DNA of 64,000 nt from Byssothecium circinans. Taxonomy: Eukaryota > Ascomycota > Dothideomycetes > Pleosporales > Massarinaceae. A program made the translations under genes and the position numbers. Below the pieces are notes generated by a model. That model saw only the letters and a list, made by a program, of their open reading frames with translations. It was not told where the DNA came from and searched no databases. The DNA lies in contig ML977053.1 in the NCBI GenBank assembly GCA_010015675.1, forward strand, positions 34,574 to 98,573, given 5' to 3'. Below are positions 1 to 13,393 of this stretch, one piece after another (the first letter of the stretch is position 1; every line of letters begins with the position of its first letter).

Positions 1-3000
1 GGAGGACTGCTGGGGTAAGCGAAGTAGCCGTGCTAGCATCTTACATGATCAGCATACTCGGACATGGATAGAGGAGGCATAGCCCCTCATCCAAATGTCA
101 AAAGAATTGGGATTCCAAAGTTCATGAAATGTGGACGTCTGTTTTTCGCAATAGATGCCAATAAGGTCTAGCCTGCATGTGAGGTGGCTGCTAAGGCTGT
201 CCTGACATAGTTAGCAAGTGACGGGACGGCGCTTTTGGTAGCTTACCACTGGACCTCGAGAGATCATGCACGCTTAATCTTGCTGCAAAAAGAAACCAAG
301 TACAAGTTTTGGCAGCAGTAGTCGCCGTCCACCGTTCAATTAAGGCTTGATGGCTTAGGCTTGTTGGAGCACTTTGAGCGGACCAAGTTTGTGGGCTGCG
401 TCGTGCACCTACTTTACAGATACCGGTGCATAAATCATTCAAACTTGGATCAGAATTTGTCATTTCAGGTACAATTTTCTTGACATTTTAATTCCTTTTT
501 TATGTTAATTTTCTAAATTTTTATTTTTTATATTTTTCCGGATTTCCGATCGTAACTCCGAGCTGCTTTGGCGATAGGAAAGCTAGCAGATTCCTCACCG
601 TCCGGTGAGAGTCGTGTTCGGACCGAACCGGCTCAACAAAGTTTGGAGGCTGAACTTGGTCGTAATACTGGAATTGATGCTCAGGCGTGAGTCTGAAATT
701 TGGTCATCCAGAACGCGCATGATAGTAGTCGTTCTCGTTTGAGTCTCACTACGATACGAGCGGTGCATCTATGAAAGCCTGCACCGCCGAACCCGGACGT
801 TGGATGGGGCTGGTAGAGGGGATCGTATTTCAAAGTCTCGTGGGGTAGTCAACCTGTGTGGACCATGAGAGTGGGGCGTGAATGTATAGTCGGTGTGCAT
901 TGGCGCTTGGCGGCGCATGGACCGCACCTGCCATGTCTCCCTTTTGAGAGGATAAAGGCAGTCAGATGTGGTCTGAGTGGGACTCGTATCGCCACTGCCT
1001 CGTGGTGACAGGGAGCATGGGGGCGAAGATGAGGCTGTTGGCGTTCTGTGGCGCTCGTAAAAGCTGCAGAGGGGGACGGATGCGGCCCCTGCCCTGCCGG
1101 GGTGAGTAGAGGAGGGAAGGTTTGGGTATAGGACGTGATGAAAGGGGGACTTGGGGCCAGGGATTCATGGGCGATCACCGTCGCTTGGACTCCCGTCGAT
1201 GCAGGTTTGGTACTCGCCGTCTGCAACATTTGGTAATAATAGCGTGGAGCTCGTATGCTGTCGGCATATTCATCGTGGCTCGCAGTGAGGCCTGCAGGCA
1301 CAGATATGCGAGCCGACGGCGGAGCTGTTATGGGTTGGGGAGTGTCATAGTTATCAGAGGCTGATGGCCCCAGCAACCGGGTCTGCGTGGCTAGCGCAGG
1401 TCATGACAGGAATGACACCAAGTACTACATAGGCTGCGTCGACCGTCGACGACGGAAGGTCTTGACCGGTGGCAACGACTCGGCATGGGGGGAGCAATTT
1501 CGAATCAGTTGCTGCTGGCCAGCCAACTGCACGGCGACGCAACTCTGGGCGGAGGGCGGCATCCAGGGCAGCGGCAAATATGCAAATGGAGAGCTGGAAG
1601 CAAAAAGGGATTCCCAAGGCGGTGGGATCGGTCGGGTCGAACATGGGTTGGGTGCGGGATGGTTGAGCTTGTTGGCCAGCGCAGCGTCAGCCGCCGCCAT
1701 CAGACGATGGAGCCATTCCTCATCGGGACGGGGTTTATTGGTGGTGGAGCCAAGCTATCAGATGCAGGTCGAACTGGGTCGAATTGAGGTGTTGGAGTGC
1801 TGTGCTGAAGGTATTACTGCCGTCGCTGTCGCCGTTGCTCAGCTCGACTGGTACAAGCGACCCCGTCGTGCATGCAGAGGAGCAGAAGAATGGTGCTGAA
1901 GAGGGATCGGGTGGGCCAAACGCGCTCTGTGCCATGGTCGAGATTGGTGAGGGCATACACATGCGGGTGCAGGTTCAGTGAAGAGGTGGGTGGCCAGCAG
2001 ACCCACCAGAACCAGACGCAGACGCAGACCCAACTCAGGTAGCGGGCGCGGGGTCGGGGTCGGCGCGTGTCCCCTCCGCCGCGGTTCCCGAACAGCCTCA
2101 TGGAGTGGTAGTCGTCACGAGACAGGCATCGAGGGTGAAGGGGACGACGCCGTACATGCGCCAGCGGTCCCGGTTTGGTGCCGTATGCGCGTGTAGGATG
2201 AATCGCGCTTGCAGAGTCTGGTGGAGCAACATGGACTAGACTGAAAAGAAGTGAACGAGGCCTCGGCACCGGTAGCGCCTTCCCTTCCCTGGTTCCGTGC
2301 CGGCAAGTGCGACCGTCCATCGTGGCATCGTCCATTGTCCATCCCGTGCTAACCCCTTCACGCTCCCATGACTCTCAACACCAACGTCACAGGCACCATC
2401 TGGGGATTGATACTATTCTAAGCCCTCTGCCCCTCTCGACGCCATCGCAGCCTTCATCACCATCACCGCACCCCAGTCGCAAGTCGAGCACGCCCCTTCA
2501 TCTGCCCGCTGCACGCCCTGGCCATCCCAGCCGTCTTCCCTCCTCTCACAGACCACAACCGCATCCGCATCCGCATCCACATCCTCGACCTCACTTCTCT
2601 ACGCCATCAAATCTATCAAATCTGGTGTTGTTCCGGCGCCCAGAGCCGCTGTCCGTCCAAGCGCACGCCTCTCCCACTCCCTGTTCCCACTCCCTGTTCC
2701 ACTGACCTGCATCTCACTGCCATCTCGCACTAACCCCGTCCTATGGGAGCACGCTTCTTCTGCCTGCTCCATCAGTCTCTGCTGCACACACGAGCTTCCA
2801 ATTGAACGTCGTGATCCATCCCCTGTCTCGCTGCGAGTAGGAGAGCAAAATAGTCTTCCCAATCTGTCTAGAATTCTTACCAACCTCAGCTGTCTACGCG
2901 GCCTTGAGAGCGTGCCGTTCGTTTTACGGCCAGCCTGCTTCGGCCTGATCGTCGACGGGCAGCATTCCCAGCGCCTTTTTGGTCTTCTGGCGTCCTTCAC

Positions 3001-3477
3001 ACATGGTGCGTGCTCCCGCCGTCCATATAACTAACCCCGACATCCATACCACAGACTTGCTATAGCCTGAGCACTATCATCCTCAAGCAGCTCCCATTTC
3101 TTCTCCTACATGACTAGCTGCAACGTCCGCTTGCAAGCTATCTTATCCCCTCTTTTCTTCACATCAAATTGCCGCCAATTCGGACGGCTGCCGTTTGACG
3201 CCCCGCCGCCAGACTATATACGACCGATCGTCACCTCTTAGTGGACACCTTCCCCTCTGTGGATTTTAGTAGCCACTCACGAGCAGAGCGCGCTTCTCAG
3301 GCTGAGCCAAGGTCGCCGTCTCCGCAACCCGGTAGTGCCAGTCCGCCTAAGCCACTGCTCTTATACCTCTGTGGATACCTAGGGGCCCCAGTTTCCGACC
3401 TTCTTATCATTTGACACCCGCGCTACGTCTCTTCGAACGACCTGGACACTCAGTCTCGACACACTCATCGTGAAGAG
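1..3477. other. Long region without recognisable gene; upstream of TF gene
   Basis: No open frame here gives a product I recognise, and the longest ones overlap each other on both strands. There is an AT-rich patch at about 462-545, a pyrimidine-rich stretch at about 2340-3470 with a short GCATCC tandem run at 2561-2584, and nothing resembling a tRNA. The CT-rich last kilobase is probably promoter and 5' leader of the transcription factor starting at 3478; long leaders are common for fungal regulators, which is inference here. Confidence 0.5.
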
Positions 3478-6400
3478 ATGGAGTCCGATCCGACTGGCGA
3501 TGGCGGCGACATGTCGCCAACCGGCACTGGCCCCGCTTCCAATTCAAAGATGAGGAAGCGAACCAAGACTGGATGCCTTACCTGTCGCAAGCGAAGGATA
3601 AAGTGCGGCGAGGAACGACCAACTTGTGCAAACTGCATCAAGTCGAAACGTCAATGCGAAGGCTACAACCAGCGCGTCATCTTCAAACCGCCTCTAGGGA
3701 ACTTCCCTGACCACTCAGGCGTGGTGAGCACGCTACAGTACCACAACTCCAGCTTGCCGGGCTCCAAGCTGCCGAACCAGCACCAAGACGACAATGTGCC
3801 ATCGATTCAGCCTCGACGATTGACTCAATTCGAGTATGCCGCCGACAACGGTCATTCCGCCAGCCATCTGAACACCCAGCAAGTCTACGTGGGCGCCTCC
3901 CCACCCTACAGTGCAACAACGGGCTACCAGCAACCTCTCGCATCCCCTCACCACCAACTGCCTACGCCCACGAGCGCGACCTCTCGCTTCCCACATCCTT
4001 CACCGGTCCACGCCACCTTTCCAGGACATTACGATGCGAATGTTGGCTATCAGGAGCAACCTCAATACCCACCTGCACAATATCCTCAGACGCCACAACA
4101 GCAATCCTACTATCAGCAAGGAAGAGCATACGTCCCTCAGTCCAGCATATCTCCACGAGACGAGGATTTCTCCGCCCAGTTTCACGAACGAAGGCCGTCG
4201 CAGTACCGATACAGTAGCCATGGCCAGCTCTCGGATCAACAGGGACAAGTCAGTCCCATGGAGTATAGCGGCGCATATACGATGCCTTCGGCTGTTTCTC
4301 ACGCGGATGCTTCACATTCTAGTTACCAGTCTGCCCATATGTCCCAGCATGTCACCTCAGATGTAAATCATATGCCTGCGCATGCTGTTTACGGTATGTC
4401 TCGCGTTTAGTATCTTGTCATCGTACATGTTAGTTACCACTATCGTTATCTATACCCCATCCAAGTCCGGTCACAAAGTAGCCGTAGACGGATGACACTG
4501 TCGCTAAATATTACTATCATTTTCCTTTCCTGTCACTTCTCTCCATGAAAATAAAACATGCACTCTATGTCTCATGACTGGCAATATGCCACACGCCCCT
4601 TGTGTGCCTTTAAAGTACTAGGCTGATGATTGCTTCTTCCCTAGAACCACATGTGCCCGCACCACCGGGAACAAAAAATGAACCGTCGATACCGTTGAGT
4701 GGGTTCGGCGGAGATGACCACCTCAGTCCGACGCAGGTGCTTGATGAAGCTGCGGTGGAGGAAGTAGACGACGACTATTATGACGTAAATTCGGACGAGG
4801 AGATGCTGGGAGGCACGGACGGGGCAGATGAAGACGCCACCCTTCTCAACCGGGACTTCAGTCTCATTCGGAGAATACACTACGAGAACACGAGCGAACT
4901 CACCGTTCGACGATACGATGCCTTTATCTATGACGGCATTTTGAGTCAGTACAAGACAGAGCAAGTTGCGAACCCGCTCAAGAATCCAAAGACTGCGAGA
5001 GTATTTGCGCACTTCATACAGTAAGTACTCATACAAGGCGGCGGGACAGAGGCTAATCATATATCGTAGCGTCACTGGTCCAGTAAGCTTACCTGTACCT
5101 CTTCCTTACCTCTGCTCATGAATCCCGCCATCAGTCCCTGTCCATCTACGAACGAAACCCACGGAACCCCACATCCATCTTCGAGGGGCCCACACCATCG
5201 TCTCAACAAAGCTTGTGGACATATGTGCTTCCTTTGAAGGCGCTCGGCCACCAGGGACTGTTACATGCTATGCTGGCCATGGCAAGTCTCCACATTGCAA
5301 AGCTACAACGAGCGTCAATTACCCCGTCCTACAAGCATTACGGTGGGTTGGACAACGTCAAGCTTGTATAATGAGCTCTCTGACAAGAGTATTAGCTTAT
5401 GCCCTTAAAAGATTGGGCCGATCGCTTGGAAATCCTAAAAGGCGACTCTCAATTGCGACCCTCGCAACGAGCCTCCTGCTCGCCTTCTACGAAGGTGCGT
5501 ATCCCACTTGCAATTTTGCGGGTAGGACTTAGACTTTTAGTTATGACCGCCGAACATGTGAAATGGAGCACGCATCTTGTCGGCTGTGCGCACCTGATAT
5601 CTGAGCTCGACTTTTCACGGCTAACTCAAGAGGCTCGGCGGTTGAAAGCTGCGAAGACGGAACAAGAGAGCAAGCTTCCTTACGAAAACCCTGGCATGCT
5701 CATTGATCAGAAACAACTAGATCAAAGGCTCAACCAGAGTGCGTTGATGCCTGACGAGAGTATGGTTAGTACGATAGTGGGAAAGAAGGTCAGCTACGAC
5801 GATCATGGGAGAATTCTAGAGGATGCCGAGGGTAGGAAGAATCGAAATGGTGGACTGCCTGGCAGGTTGGACTTGCGCACGTTTGAGACTTTGCAGGACT
5901 TGTATTGGTTTTATGCAAGGCAAGATACTTTCCAATGCATGATCAGCGGCAATCCACTGATGTAGGTGTTGGAGTTGTTACGATCTGGAACACTCACTGA
6001 CAACATTAGCACTGATTTTCGAAAGTGGTCCGATTGCCCTCCTCGTGCACCCCTCGGTCGGTTCGATGCCCTCTACGGTACACACGATCACATTATCCTC
6101 CTCCTCGCTCGCATATCGGACTTTACTGTTCGCGATCGTACCCGAAAGCTCAAACAAGTGGACGCTGACGGCGGGCAATGGAGACCAAGACCTGGTGTAC
6201 CCGGTATGCCAATGGGCCCGCCGCCTTCAAAGGGAGGGCCGAGTGGGCCATCATCCACCCCCACAGGCCCACCACCACACATGAAGGGCATGGGTGGTTC
6301 TGGCTTTGGACCACCACCCGGTCAAGTACAAGCTCAAGGGCAGGGACCTCCACGCGGCCCTCCTCCACCAAATGCTGTACCAGCATTCTACGGGATGGCA

Positions 6401-7336
6401 CCCTCGCGACCTCCGATATCACTACCAAACAGTTATGTCAATCCCAACTACGTTCCGGAAGACTCTCCAAAGGCCACGAATGCACCAGATCCCAAGTTTT
6501 CCGAGCTTCCAGCTGCATATGAAGCAGCAATTGCCGAATGGAATAGCATATCTCATGCTCACGCTACAGTGGCCCGGTTCCTTGCCAATACCGAAACTTT
6601 TGCCCCCTTAACCCCAGACCTGTACCCGGTTGCACCAGGTGGAAACATGACACCATTTGGGCCGGCTCTCGTCCACCGCAGCTATGATATCAGCACACTA
6701 TGGAATACTCTTCACCTGGCCAACATTCTCCTGCTACGCTCCCACCCGGCTTCTCCACCCGCCATGCACATGGCAGCCGGTGTTTGCGCCCAAGCTACGC
6801 AGCCTTATGCTATGCTGATTGGTCGCATCTCCGCAGGGATGCAGATGCCAGCTACCGATGACATGCCCTTATCCCCCTTCCTTGGTGCAGCTCTTATTGA
6901 AACCACAATGGCACTCTTCTTTGCTGGTGTCCAATACCGCGAACCCGGCCAACGCGCATGGCTTGTGAAACGCCTCCTCGATATCGACCGACGAACCGGA
7001 TGGGCTTCAGCAGCGGTCATCGCGCGTTCGTGTGAAACAAGCTGGGAGAAAGCTGCCGAGATGGGTAAAGGCCCTCCCTACCCACAACGAATGACGAGGC
7101 CAATTGGTGAGCCGGGTCCCATCGTGATCGGTGCTGATGAGACTGGAAGAGCTGGTGGCGGATGGGGTGGCGGGGCTGTGAGGGGGGGAGCTGGAATGCA
7201 TGACAGGAGTGAGGAGATGAGGTTTGTCGTGAGGAGGAGTGGGCAGAAGGTTCGTGTTCCTTGGGCGAAGAATTTGTTGAGTACGGAAGAACAGCTGAGG
7301 GCTGATATGGAGGGGATGGGGTTGGCCGAGCAGTAG
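3478..7336 (+). CDS. Zn2Cys6 transcription factor with fungal-specific C-terminal domain
   Basis: Probable DNA-binding transcriptional regulator. Seven exons fit: 3478-4393, 4645-5020, 5070-5082 (13 bp), 5135-5342, 5396-5494, 5541-5961, 6010-7336, giving about 1119 residues. The N-terminus carries a Gal4-type cluster with Cys at 33, 36, 43, 50, 53 and 60 in a KTGCLTCRKRRIKC context. Residues up to about 305 are Gln/Pro/Ser/Tyr-rich. An acidic segment follows, then a helical region spread over exons 4-7 that resembles the Fungal_trans_2 regulatory domain, interrupted by a Pro/Gly-rich insert at about 6180-6400. The binuclear cluster is certain; the DNA target and pathway are not visible. The first intron (251 bp) is long for this window, but both splice sites and the frame agree. 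A stop at 4408 directly inside it would truncate the protein if it were retained. Confidence 0.9.
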
Positions 7337-9566
7337 GGGCGGAAGAGGGGGAAGTGGAGGTCGTCGGGGGAGATGAGATGCGAAATGTGTGGGGCTGGGG
7401 TTTGTCACTACCGAGTGTTGCCAATCTTTTGCCGCGTGGCTGTGCCTTCGACACGGCGGTGTCGACATCGAAGAGAACGTGGAGGACGACATTCATACTA
7501 TACCACGACAGTCCACAAAACGTATAAAAACGGAAAGACCAGGCCAACGGACTAGAAAGCCATGCGCTGCCAAATCAATAAAACGAAGCAACGGACCGCT
7601 CCTCACAACCTTTTAGCCAAGCCAAACTGTCGTACACTTTCCCCTCCCTTTCACCAAGGGTATCTTCCGCAACTCCAGGCCTGGTACTTCAGCCTCTCTT
7701 GCGATAACACCAACGACGAAAAGAGATCATCATACGAAAGGAAACGACACGGCACGACAAGACAAGACAAGACAAGACACAAAACGAAACGAAACGTAAC
7801 GTATACAGGCGCATTTTCTCCGAGCCCACGCATGATAAACGACCAAAAACGCACAGAAATCAAGGAAGGCCGTACGATACACACTATGCCCTCTCCCAAA
7901 CATTGCCTCGATATTATTACCTATTACCACCTCAACGTTTCCCTTCTTCCGGTTAGAGTCCAAGGTTAAAGGTTTATAGGCTTGGAGGGGGGAGGAGGGG
8001 GCAAAAGCTTTATATTTGCTGTATTTGCTGTATGTGCTCGCACACCTTTCTCTCCTCCGCAGTTTCTGTATTAGATTTGACGAGTTTCGGTCTATAGGTC
8101 GGTAGTAGTACGCTACCTTGATATAGAGTACTTAGGTATTTCAATAGTGTGGTGACTTTTCCATGACGACATGATGAAAATCCTTCTTTATAGAATATTC
8201 GTACATAACTATACGTAAGTGAGCGGGACTTCCCGGCACTGTCTTTGTACAGTACAGTATATATCATCCCACCATATGGTTCCTTCTCTTTCCTCGTTTC
8301 TTTCCTCGTTCCCTCCCCGTCAGTCTCGCGAGTTTGTCACACACAGACACACATGCATCCTCACGCTCCTATCCTCAATACCAACAACATCACCAAAGCG
8401 TTTGCCTGCCTGTCACCGCTGCTGCGGTGAATTCACGCACTATGCAGACCAGACACCGACACTGACACTGACTGCAAGGTCCCCCACCCCCCACATAAAA
8501 GAAAAGAAAAGGAGACCTTTCATCTTTTTCTTCTCATCGCTATCAAGGAGAGGAGAATGAATCGCTGATACTGAAGAAGAAAGAGATCCGAGACCCGAGA
8601 TCCCAACCGTTGCCTCCGTGCTGGGTGGGGAAACGTAACCTAGACCCCAGGCAGACCGATCCGATCCAGTCCAGTCCAGTCCAGTTCCAAACCAAACCAA
8701 GCTAGCTAGGTCCGATGCTTGACAAATTCAAACCCAAACCATGGCTGCACCAATCCAAGCTGATCCAGGCCAGATAGATACAGGCCGCATAGATGCAGGC
8801 TGGATAGATCCGAAGAGGAAAGTTGAATCATGGATGGTATGGATTAGCTGGCTATGGGTAGCTAGGCTAGCTATTTATTCCTCCGCCTCGCCCGCTCGCC
8901 CGCCCAAAAGGAATGAGAAAATGCAAAATGCAAACTCGCTATAGAAAAGGGGGGTTTGGGGTGGTGGTGTATCGCTAGTGGTACGGAGATCATGTCTTCC
9001 GTGGGTGTGTCCGGCGTTTTGATGCTGAGATAATGTGGTGCTGGAATGGGGAAGGGTATGGGGCAGAGGGGCGGCGTGGTGTGGAAAAGGAGTATTGCTA
9101 GTGGTGGTTGGTGATGTGATGGATAAATGAAAAGGGTAAATGTAAATATAAGGGAAGGGAAGGGAATAATGATAAGAAGAAGGGAAGGAAGGAAATGTCC
9201 ATGTAGATGCAGAATAATATAAAGAGGAGGGACAAAACTCCATTACACCCAGCCTTTTCTCCTTTTCGCAGAGCCCCAGAAATGATAATGAGTGGAAGAA
9301 AGAGAGTCGTGAGGTGCAAAGTTTTTAAAGTCGGGGTGCTGTGCCATGAATGCGCCCTTGCTTGGTCGGGTAGGGTCGTCGGGGTCCAAGTCCAGAGACT
9401 CGAGACACTACTCGAGCCCAGCGTGTGTTCGAGAAAGGCGGACAGAAAGTAATACCGTGGACCGTGGACGCCGTAATGCAAGATAGTCCCGGTGAGAGGC
9501 ATTCAAACACGGACAGCATGTCAAGGTCAAGACAATCGTCGGGAAGGGCGAGGACACACCGCCGGT
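7337..9566. other. Intergenic region between convergent genes
   Basis: This 2.2-kb stretch lies between the 3' ends of the transcription factor and the minus-strand gene at 9567. I see no supported gene. It contains a GACAA microsatellite (7755-7779), an imperfect CCAGT run near 8655-8685 and a degenerate CAGGC/GATAGAT array near 8758-8812. Short open frames such as 8741-8944 are products of these repeats. Confidence 0.5.
7755..7779. repeat. GACAA pentanucleotide microsatellite
   Basis: About five tandem GACAA units, followed by a related AACGA run to about 7797. It lies in the 3' flank of the transcription factor gene. Confidence 0.85.
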
Positions 9567-11362
9567 CTAATACTTGCTGTACGCCGGATCGCGGCCCTGA
9601 AGAGTCGACAAGGTCTGGTAGAATTCGTGCTTCCAGTCGACGCATTCGAGGTATTCCCAGTAGAGGCGGAGAGCGGGCGGGTCGTCTGCATCAGCCTGGG
9701 AAATTTCCACTGTCAGTAAAAATCGAAAAGGGCAAAAAAAGCGCCCGACAACACTCCGGTGTATCCAAAGCTCCTGAAAAGCTCTGCCAGACTTTCCACC
9801 TCATGTCCGCACGATGTAAGGAAAGAAAATGCGAGGAAGCGAGAAAAGTGACTTACCCGGTCAAAAGCCTCCAAAACAAACTCCCTCCCAATCATCGCCG
9901 TCCGCATACAAAACTCCTTCTTCCACACCCTAAGCTCCTCCACAAACGCCCTCACATCCCTCTTAACCCCCTCCTCCCTCCCCTCCATCTCTGCTCCCGC
10001 CACGCTCCCGCCTTCATCATCCAGCACCCCCGGCATCCGGCCCTCATACACCGGCTTCGGGAAAAAGTGCTGCAGCAGCTCCGCGCTCAACCACTCTGGG
10101 CGCCCTACGGCCGTCAGCTCTCCCGCCCAGTACTCGCGCACATGCGCCGGGACGCACTGCCTCATGCGCTCGTAGTCCAGCTTATCGGACCAGCGGCTCT
10201 GCGTGTAGTGCCCGAAGTAGAAGTAGCGCTTGCGGTTGTTGTAGCGTGGATCGGGACGGAGGACAAAGAGGGCGACATTCTCGGTCGAACTCCCGGTTTT
10301 CGAGGTGAAGGGGAGGTCCGGGTAAGCTTCTTCGGGCTGCTTGTTGAAGAAGGGGACGAGTTTTGCGCCGTGCTCGCCTGCGGATTGGGGGGCGAAGGGC
10401 TCGATGGACACGTCTAGTGTGTAGTAGCAGCGGTTTGGGAGTATGCAGTAGCCGAGGTTGGGGCCCGTGGGCTCGATGAAGTTTAGGCCGGGGGACCATT
10501 CGCTGCCGCCGAGGAAGTTGCGGAGGACGTCGGGGGCGAAGGAGGTCATGGTCTCTAGGGAGGGGATTTTGGTTGTGTCGAAGGGGGTGAGGGTGGTCAG
10601 GAAGTGAGGCTTCCAGTTCTCCAAGGTGAGGGTGCTGGGCTCTTCGGTCTTGATGGGAGCGAGGGCAGCATCGTTTTGCGCCGCGATGGTAGGAGATTCG
10701 GGCGGAGTGATCTCTGTTCTAGGAGCTGCGGGGGCCTTGAACGTCTTGGGAGATATGTGGGTCGAGTCGGGGTCGTCGACATTGCCGTCAGTGACGAGGG
10801 GACTGTTGATGGAGCTCGTGGCAGACGCGGACCTGTGGCGATTAGTGCCTGTCCAGTCTATAGTGCGGAAATGTACTAACCCGTTGCCGTTGCGAAGATG
10901 GGGAGGCACGAGGATATTCTTGTTTCTCAAGTGCGGCGGCACTATGACATGCGGCGGAATCATTGTAGGAGTTGACACGACACTGCTGCCGACATTGGTG
11001 GTCCGCTGGTACTCATTAGTACCGTCATAATATTCAACCGGCCGCACCTGGTAGGGCAGCATATCAAGCTTCCTCTTGAAGTCTGCGGCTGCTTGATCCT
11101 TGAACGGGCCCACGGTGACGGACCAGCCGCCCCGCTTCATAGTCTCCAAAGACGCATAGAGGGAGTTGCAAAGGGTCTTGATGTCCTCGAAGTCGGTTCG
11201 AAGATCGTTGAGCCTGGACTCAAGATTGATAAATTGGGAAAGTCTCACCTGGCTCGTGTCGCTGGCATCCGCAATGCCGCCTAGTGGGTGGTACGACGAG
11301 TGACCGGATGGCGCCGGGCGGTAGGCGAGCCGACCGTGGGGAAGAGGATCTCGGTCAGACAT
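9567..11362 (-). CDS. Conserved-looking fungal protein of unknown function (possibly DUF6697-like)
   Basis: I do not recognise a function. Exon 1 runs 11362-9857 and exon 2 9695-9567; the intron 9696-9856 has GTAAGT/CAG borders and joins the frame in phase 0, giving a C-terminus that ends in SKY. A further 48-bp stretch at 10833-10880 (GTTAGT donor, CACTAAT branch site, CACAG acceptor) looks like an intron whose length is a multiple of three, so the frame stays open across it. With that intron removed the protein is about 582 residues. The N-terminal part is helical (about 35-75), the middle is Ser/Thr/Pro-rich, and the C-terminal half is compact and aromatic-rich, with a YFYFGHYTQSRWSDKL segment that reminds me of the fungal DUF6697 family. 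That assignment is tentative. No signal peptide or membrane segment is visible. Confidence 0.8.
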
Positions 11363-13393
11363 GATAGCCCAGGTTGAGGGTAGAGGAACAGGTGATGTAC
11401 GGCCTGGGTAGGGTAGGCTAGAATGAGTGACTGCAGGGGATCGGTTTTGTCAAGCTCTGACGACTTGCGTCTGTTTGAGATGAGGTTTTATGAACAGTCT
11501 GAAAGAATAAAGTGGAAGGCTTGAGGTAGAAGGGAGATCTATCGGGAGATTAATGGTCTAGATCTGGCAGAAGAAGGTAGGCGAAGAGAGGAAGAAGAAT
11601 AGGGCGGGGAGGGTGGATTATATACCTAGGGAGATGGCTGCCTACGACGTCGGTCGGATCGCTGGTAGGGTTTTAGGTAAAGGAGGTTGAAGTGATATTT
11701 CGCAAACCTTTTAGGTGAAGGCAGAAGACCCAAATTAGCGCCGACCTGAGGAATCGGCTGTAGGCTTAGTCGAAAGTAAGTCAATATTGCGGCTGTAAGT
11801 GGCTTTGGTGGGTAGGAGAGCCTTTCGAGTGGGCGCTGAATGGTTAGCCAGGTTCGAACTTGAGGTGGAGACGAAAGGTATCGTACTGCCAGCGGAGGTG
11901 AGAGATGGCGGATGGCATTACAAAGCCAACTTCCCGCTGAAGCTTTCCATTGTGATAGAAATCAGCTTCTTGTCTGGCATAGTTGGGCTTGACCCGTTTC
12001 GTCATGTCTTCCGGTCTGCTCGCCTCCTGCTGTACAATCAATTGCGTACTCATCGTCGCTAGTATGGTACTCAAATTGAATACACAAAACGTCTTTCTGA
12101 TCGAACCACACTGGCGTTCGTTGAAGACCCTCTCCAACGATTGTCGAATTTCAGGTAACGGTCCGGATTAGAACCACGACCATCAGATTGTCCCTCTTCG
12201 AAACCGATACTCTCCCAGATACAATGCTTGCTGCTAGTATGATATTCAAAGTATCCCAGTTTAATTTAGGAGCAATTCGATCCAGAGAAACCGCTCATTG
12301 TCCGACATCAACCGATTGGCATGGGATTGTCGCAGCCTGTCTCAGCGGACTTCCATACAGATAGCGCCCCTTGTGTCTGGCCAGCACAGCAGATAAAACG
12401 CATTGCACATTATGCGTCAAAAGACTGGCAACGCTTTCCTCGGTTGAGGCCACTATAACCAGCGGTGAAGGATCGGGAAGCGATTCGTTTGCTTCAAGCT
12501 CACAAAGCATCGCTTACTCGCGCCAAATGAAGCCACATGGACCTCTTCCCGAAGCAGATGCAGATGCGGAATTCTTTGTCGTTATCACATCTCTAGGGTG
12601 GAACTCGATGGAAGCCGAATGACTGCACGTTAGGTAACATCTGCAAGTCTCTCCGAGTCTCGGCTCTATTCGCGTAGTAGTCGGTTGAGGGGTGTAGTTT
12701 GGTTATCTGTTCATTCTTTGCAACCTTCACAATACTTTCCCCCGCAGCTCTTGTGCAAATATATATCCATTGCCATCATTCTGGTTTCTTTCCAAGCTCT
12801 TGGGGTTCCGCCTTAACACGATGACCTCTCTCAACCAACGGCACGTCCTAATGCCGATACACACAACGCAGCCATGCCGAACCCTCACAATAGAGCACAC
12901 GCAACAAAAGAATTGAGATGGCACAATTCATCCGAAAATGGATGAGGGATGAGGTCGAAGGTGTGAAAGTCTCTGGATTGAAAATCGCGTCGCGTCCGCG
13001 TCCATCCACTTCCGACCTCGGCACGTGTCCCAATCTGTCCCTGGACCCTGAATGACGCACATCCCGGCTTTTCGCTCGCAGAAAGACCGTGCTCAGCGTC
13101 TTTCACCCAAGACAAACGCACGAGGTCTCACAGCACCTTAATTCTTCCTCAGGCACGCTCCCGGCTACCTATCACCAGCTCCTTTCCCCTTTCCCAGCCT
13201 CTCACTCCCTGTTCAGAGGCCGCCTCTACAATTGAAGCATCGCTCCGATCGAAATCGGAATCCTATCAGACACGAGACCGCTGCTTCACGCAACGCCCAC
13301 GACGAAAATACGCGATAGGACAGCAGGACAAACGAATCGCATGAAGACTAAAGCTCTACAATCCCCCAAGGACGCCGGAGACACGCACAGACA
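11363..13393. other. Intergenic region between divergent genes
   Basis: This 2.0-kb stretch separates two divergently transcribed genes. The first 300 bases are purine-rich on the plus strand and probably hold the promoter of the minus-strand gene. Positions 13100-13393 are C/A-rich and look like the leader of the SAP30-like gene. Open frames around 11800-12620 show no recognisable product. Confidence 0.5.

Noticed and set aside
849..1376. 175-residue minus-strand open frame in the first kilobases
   Set aside because: Overlaps several other frames on both strands, Pro/His/Ala-rich without domain, and has no splice or promoter context.
8741..8944. 67-residue frame with IDTGRIDAGWIDP repeats
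   Set aside because: The repeat pattern comes from a degenerate GATAGAT/CAGGC array in non-coding sequence.
11845..11865. GGTTCGAAC resembling a tRNA T-loop (B box)
   Set aside because: Flanking bases do not pair as a T-stem, and no A box or acceptor stem is found at tRNA distance.
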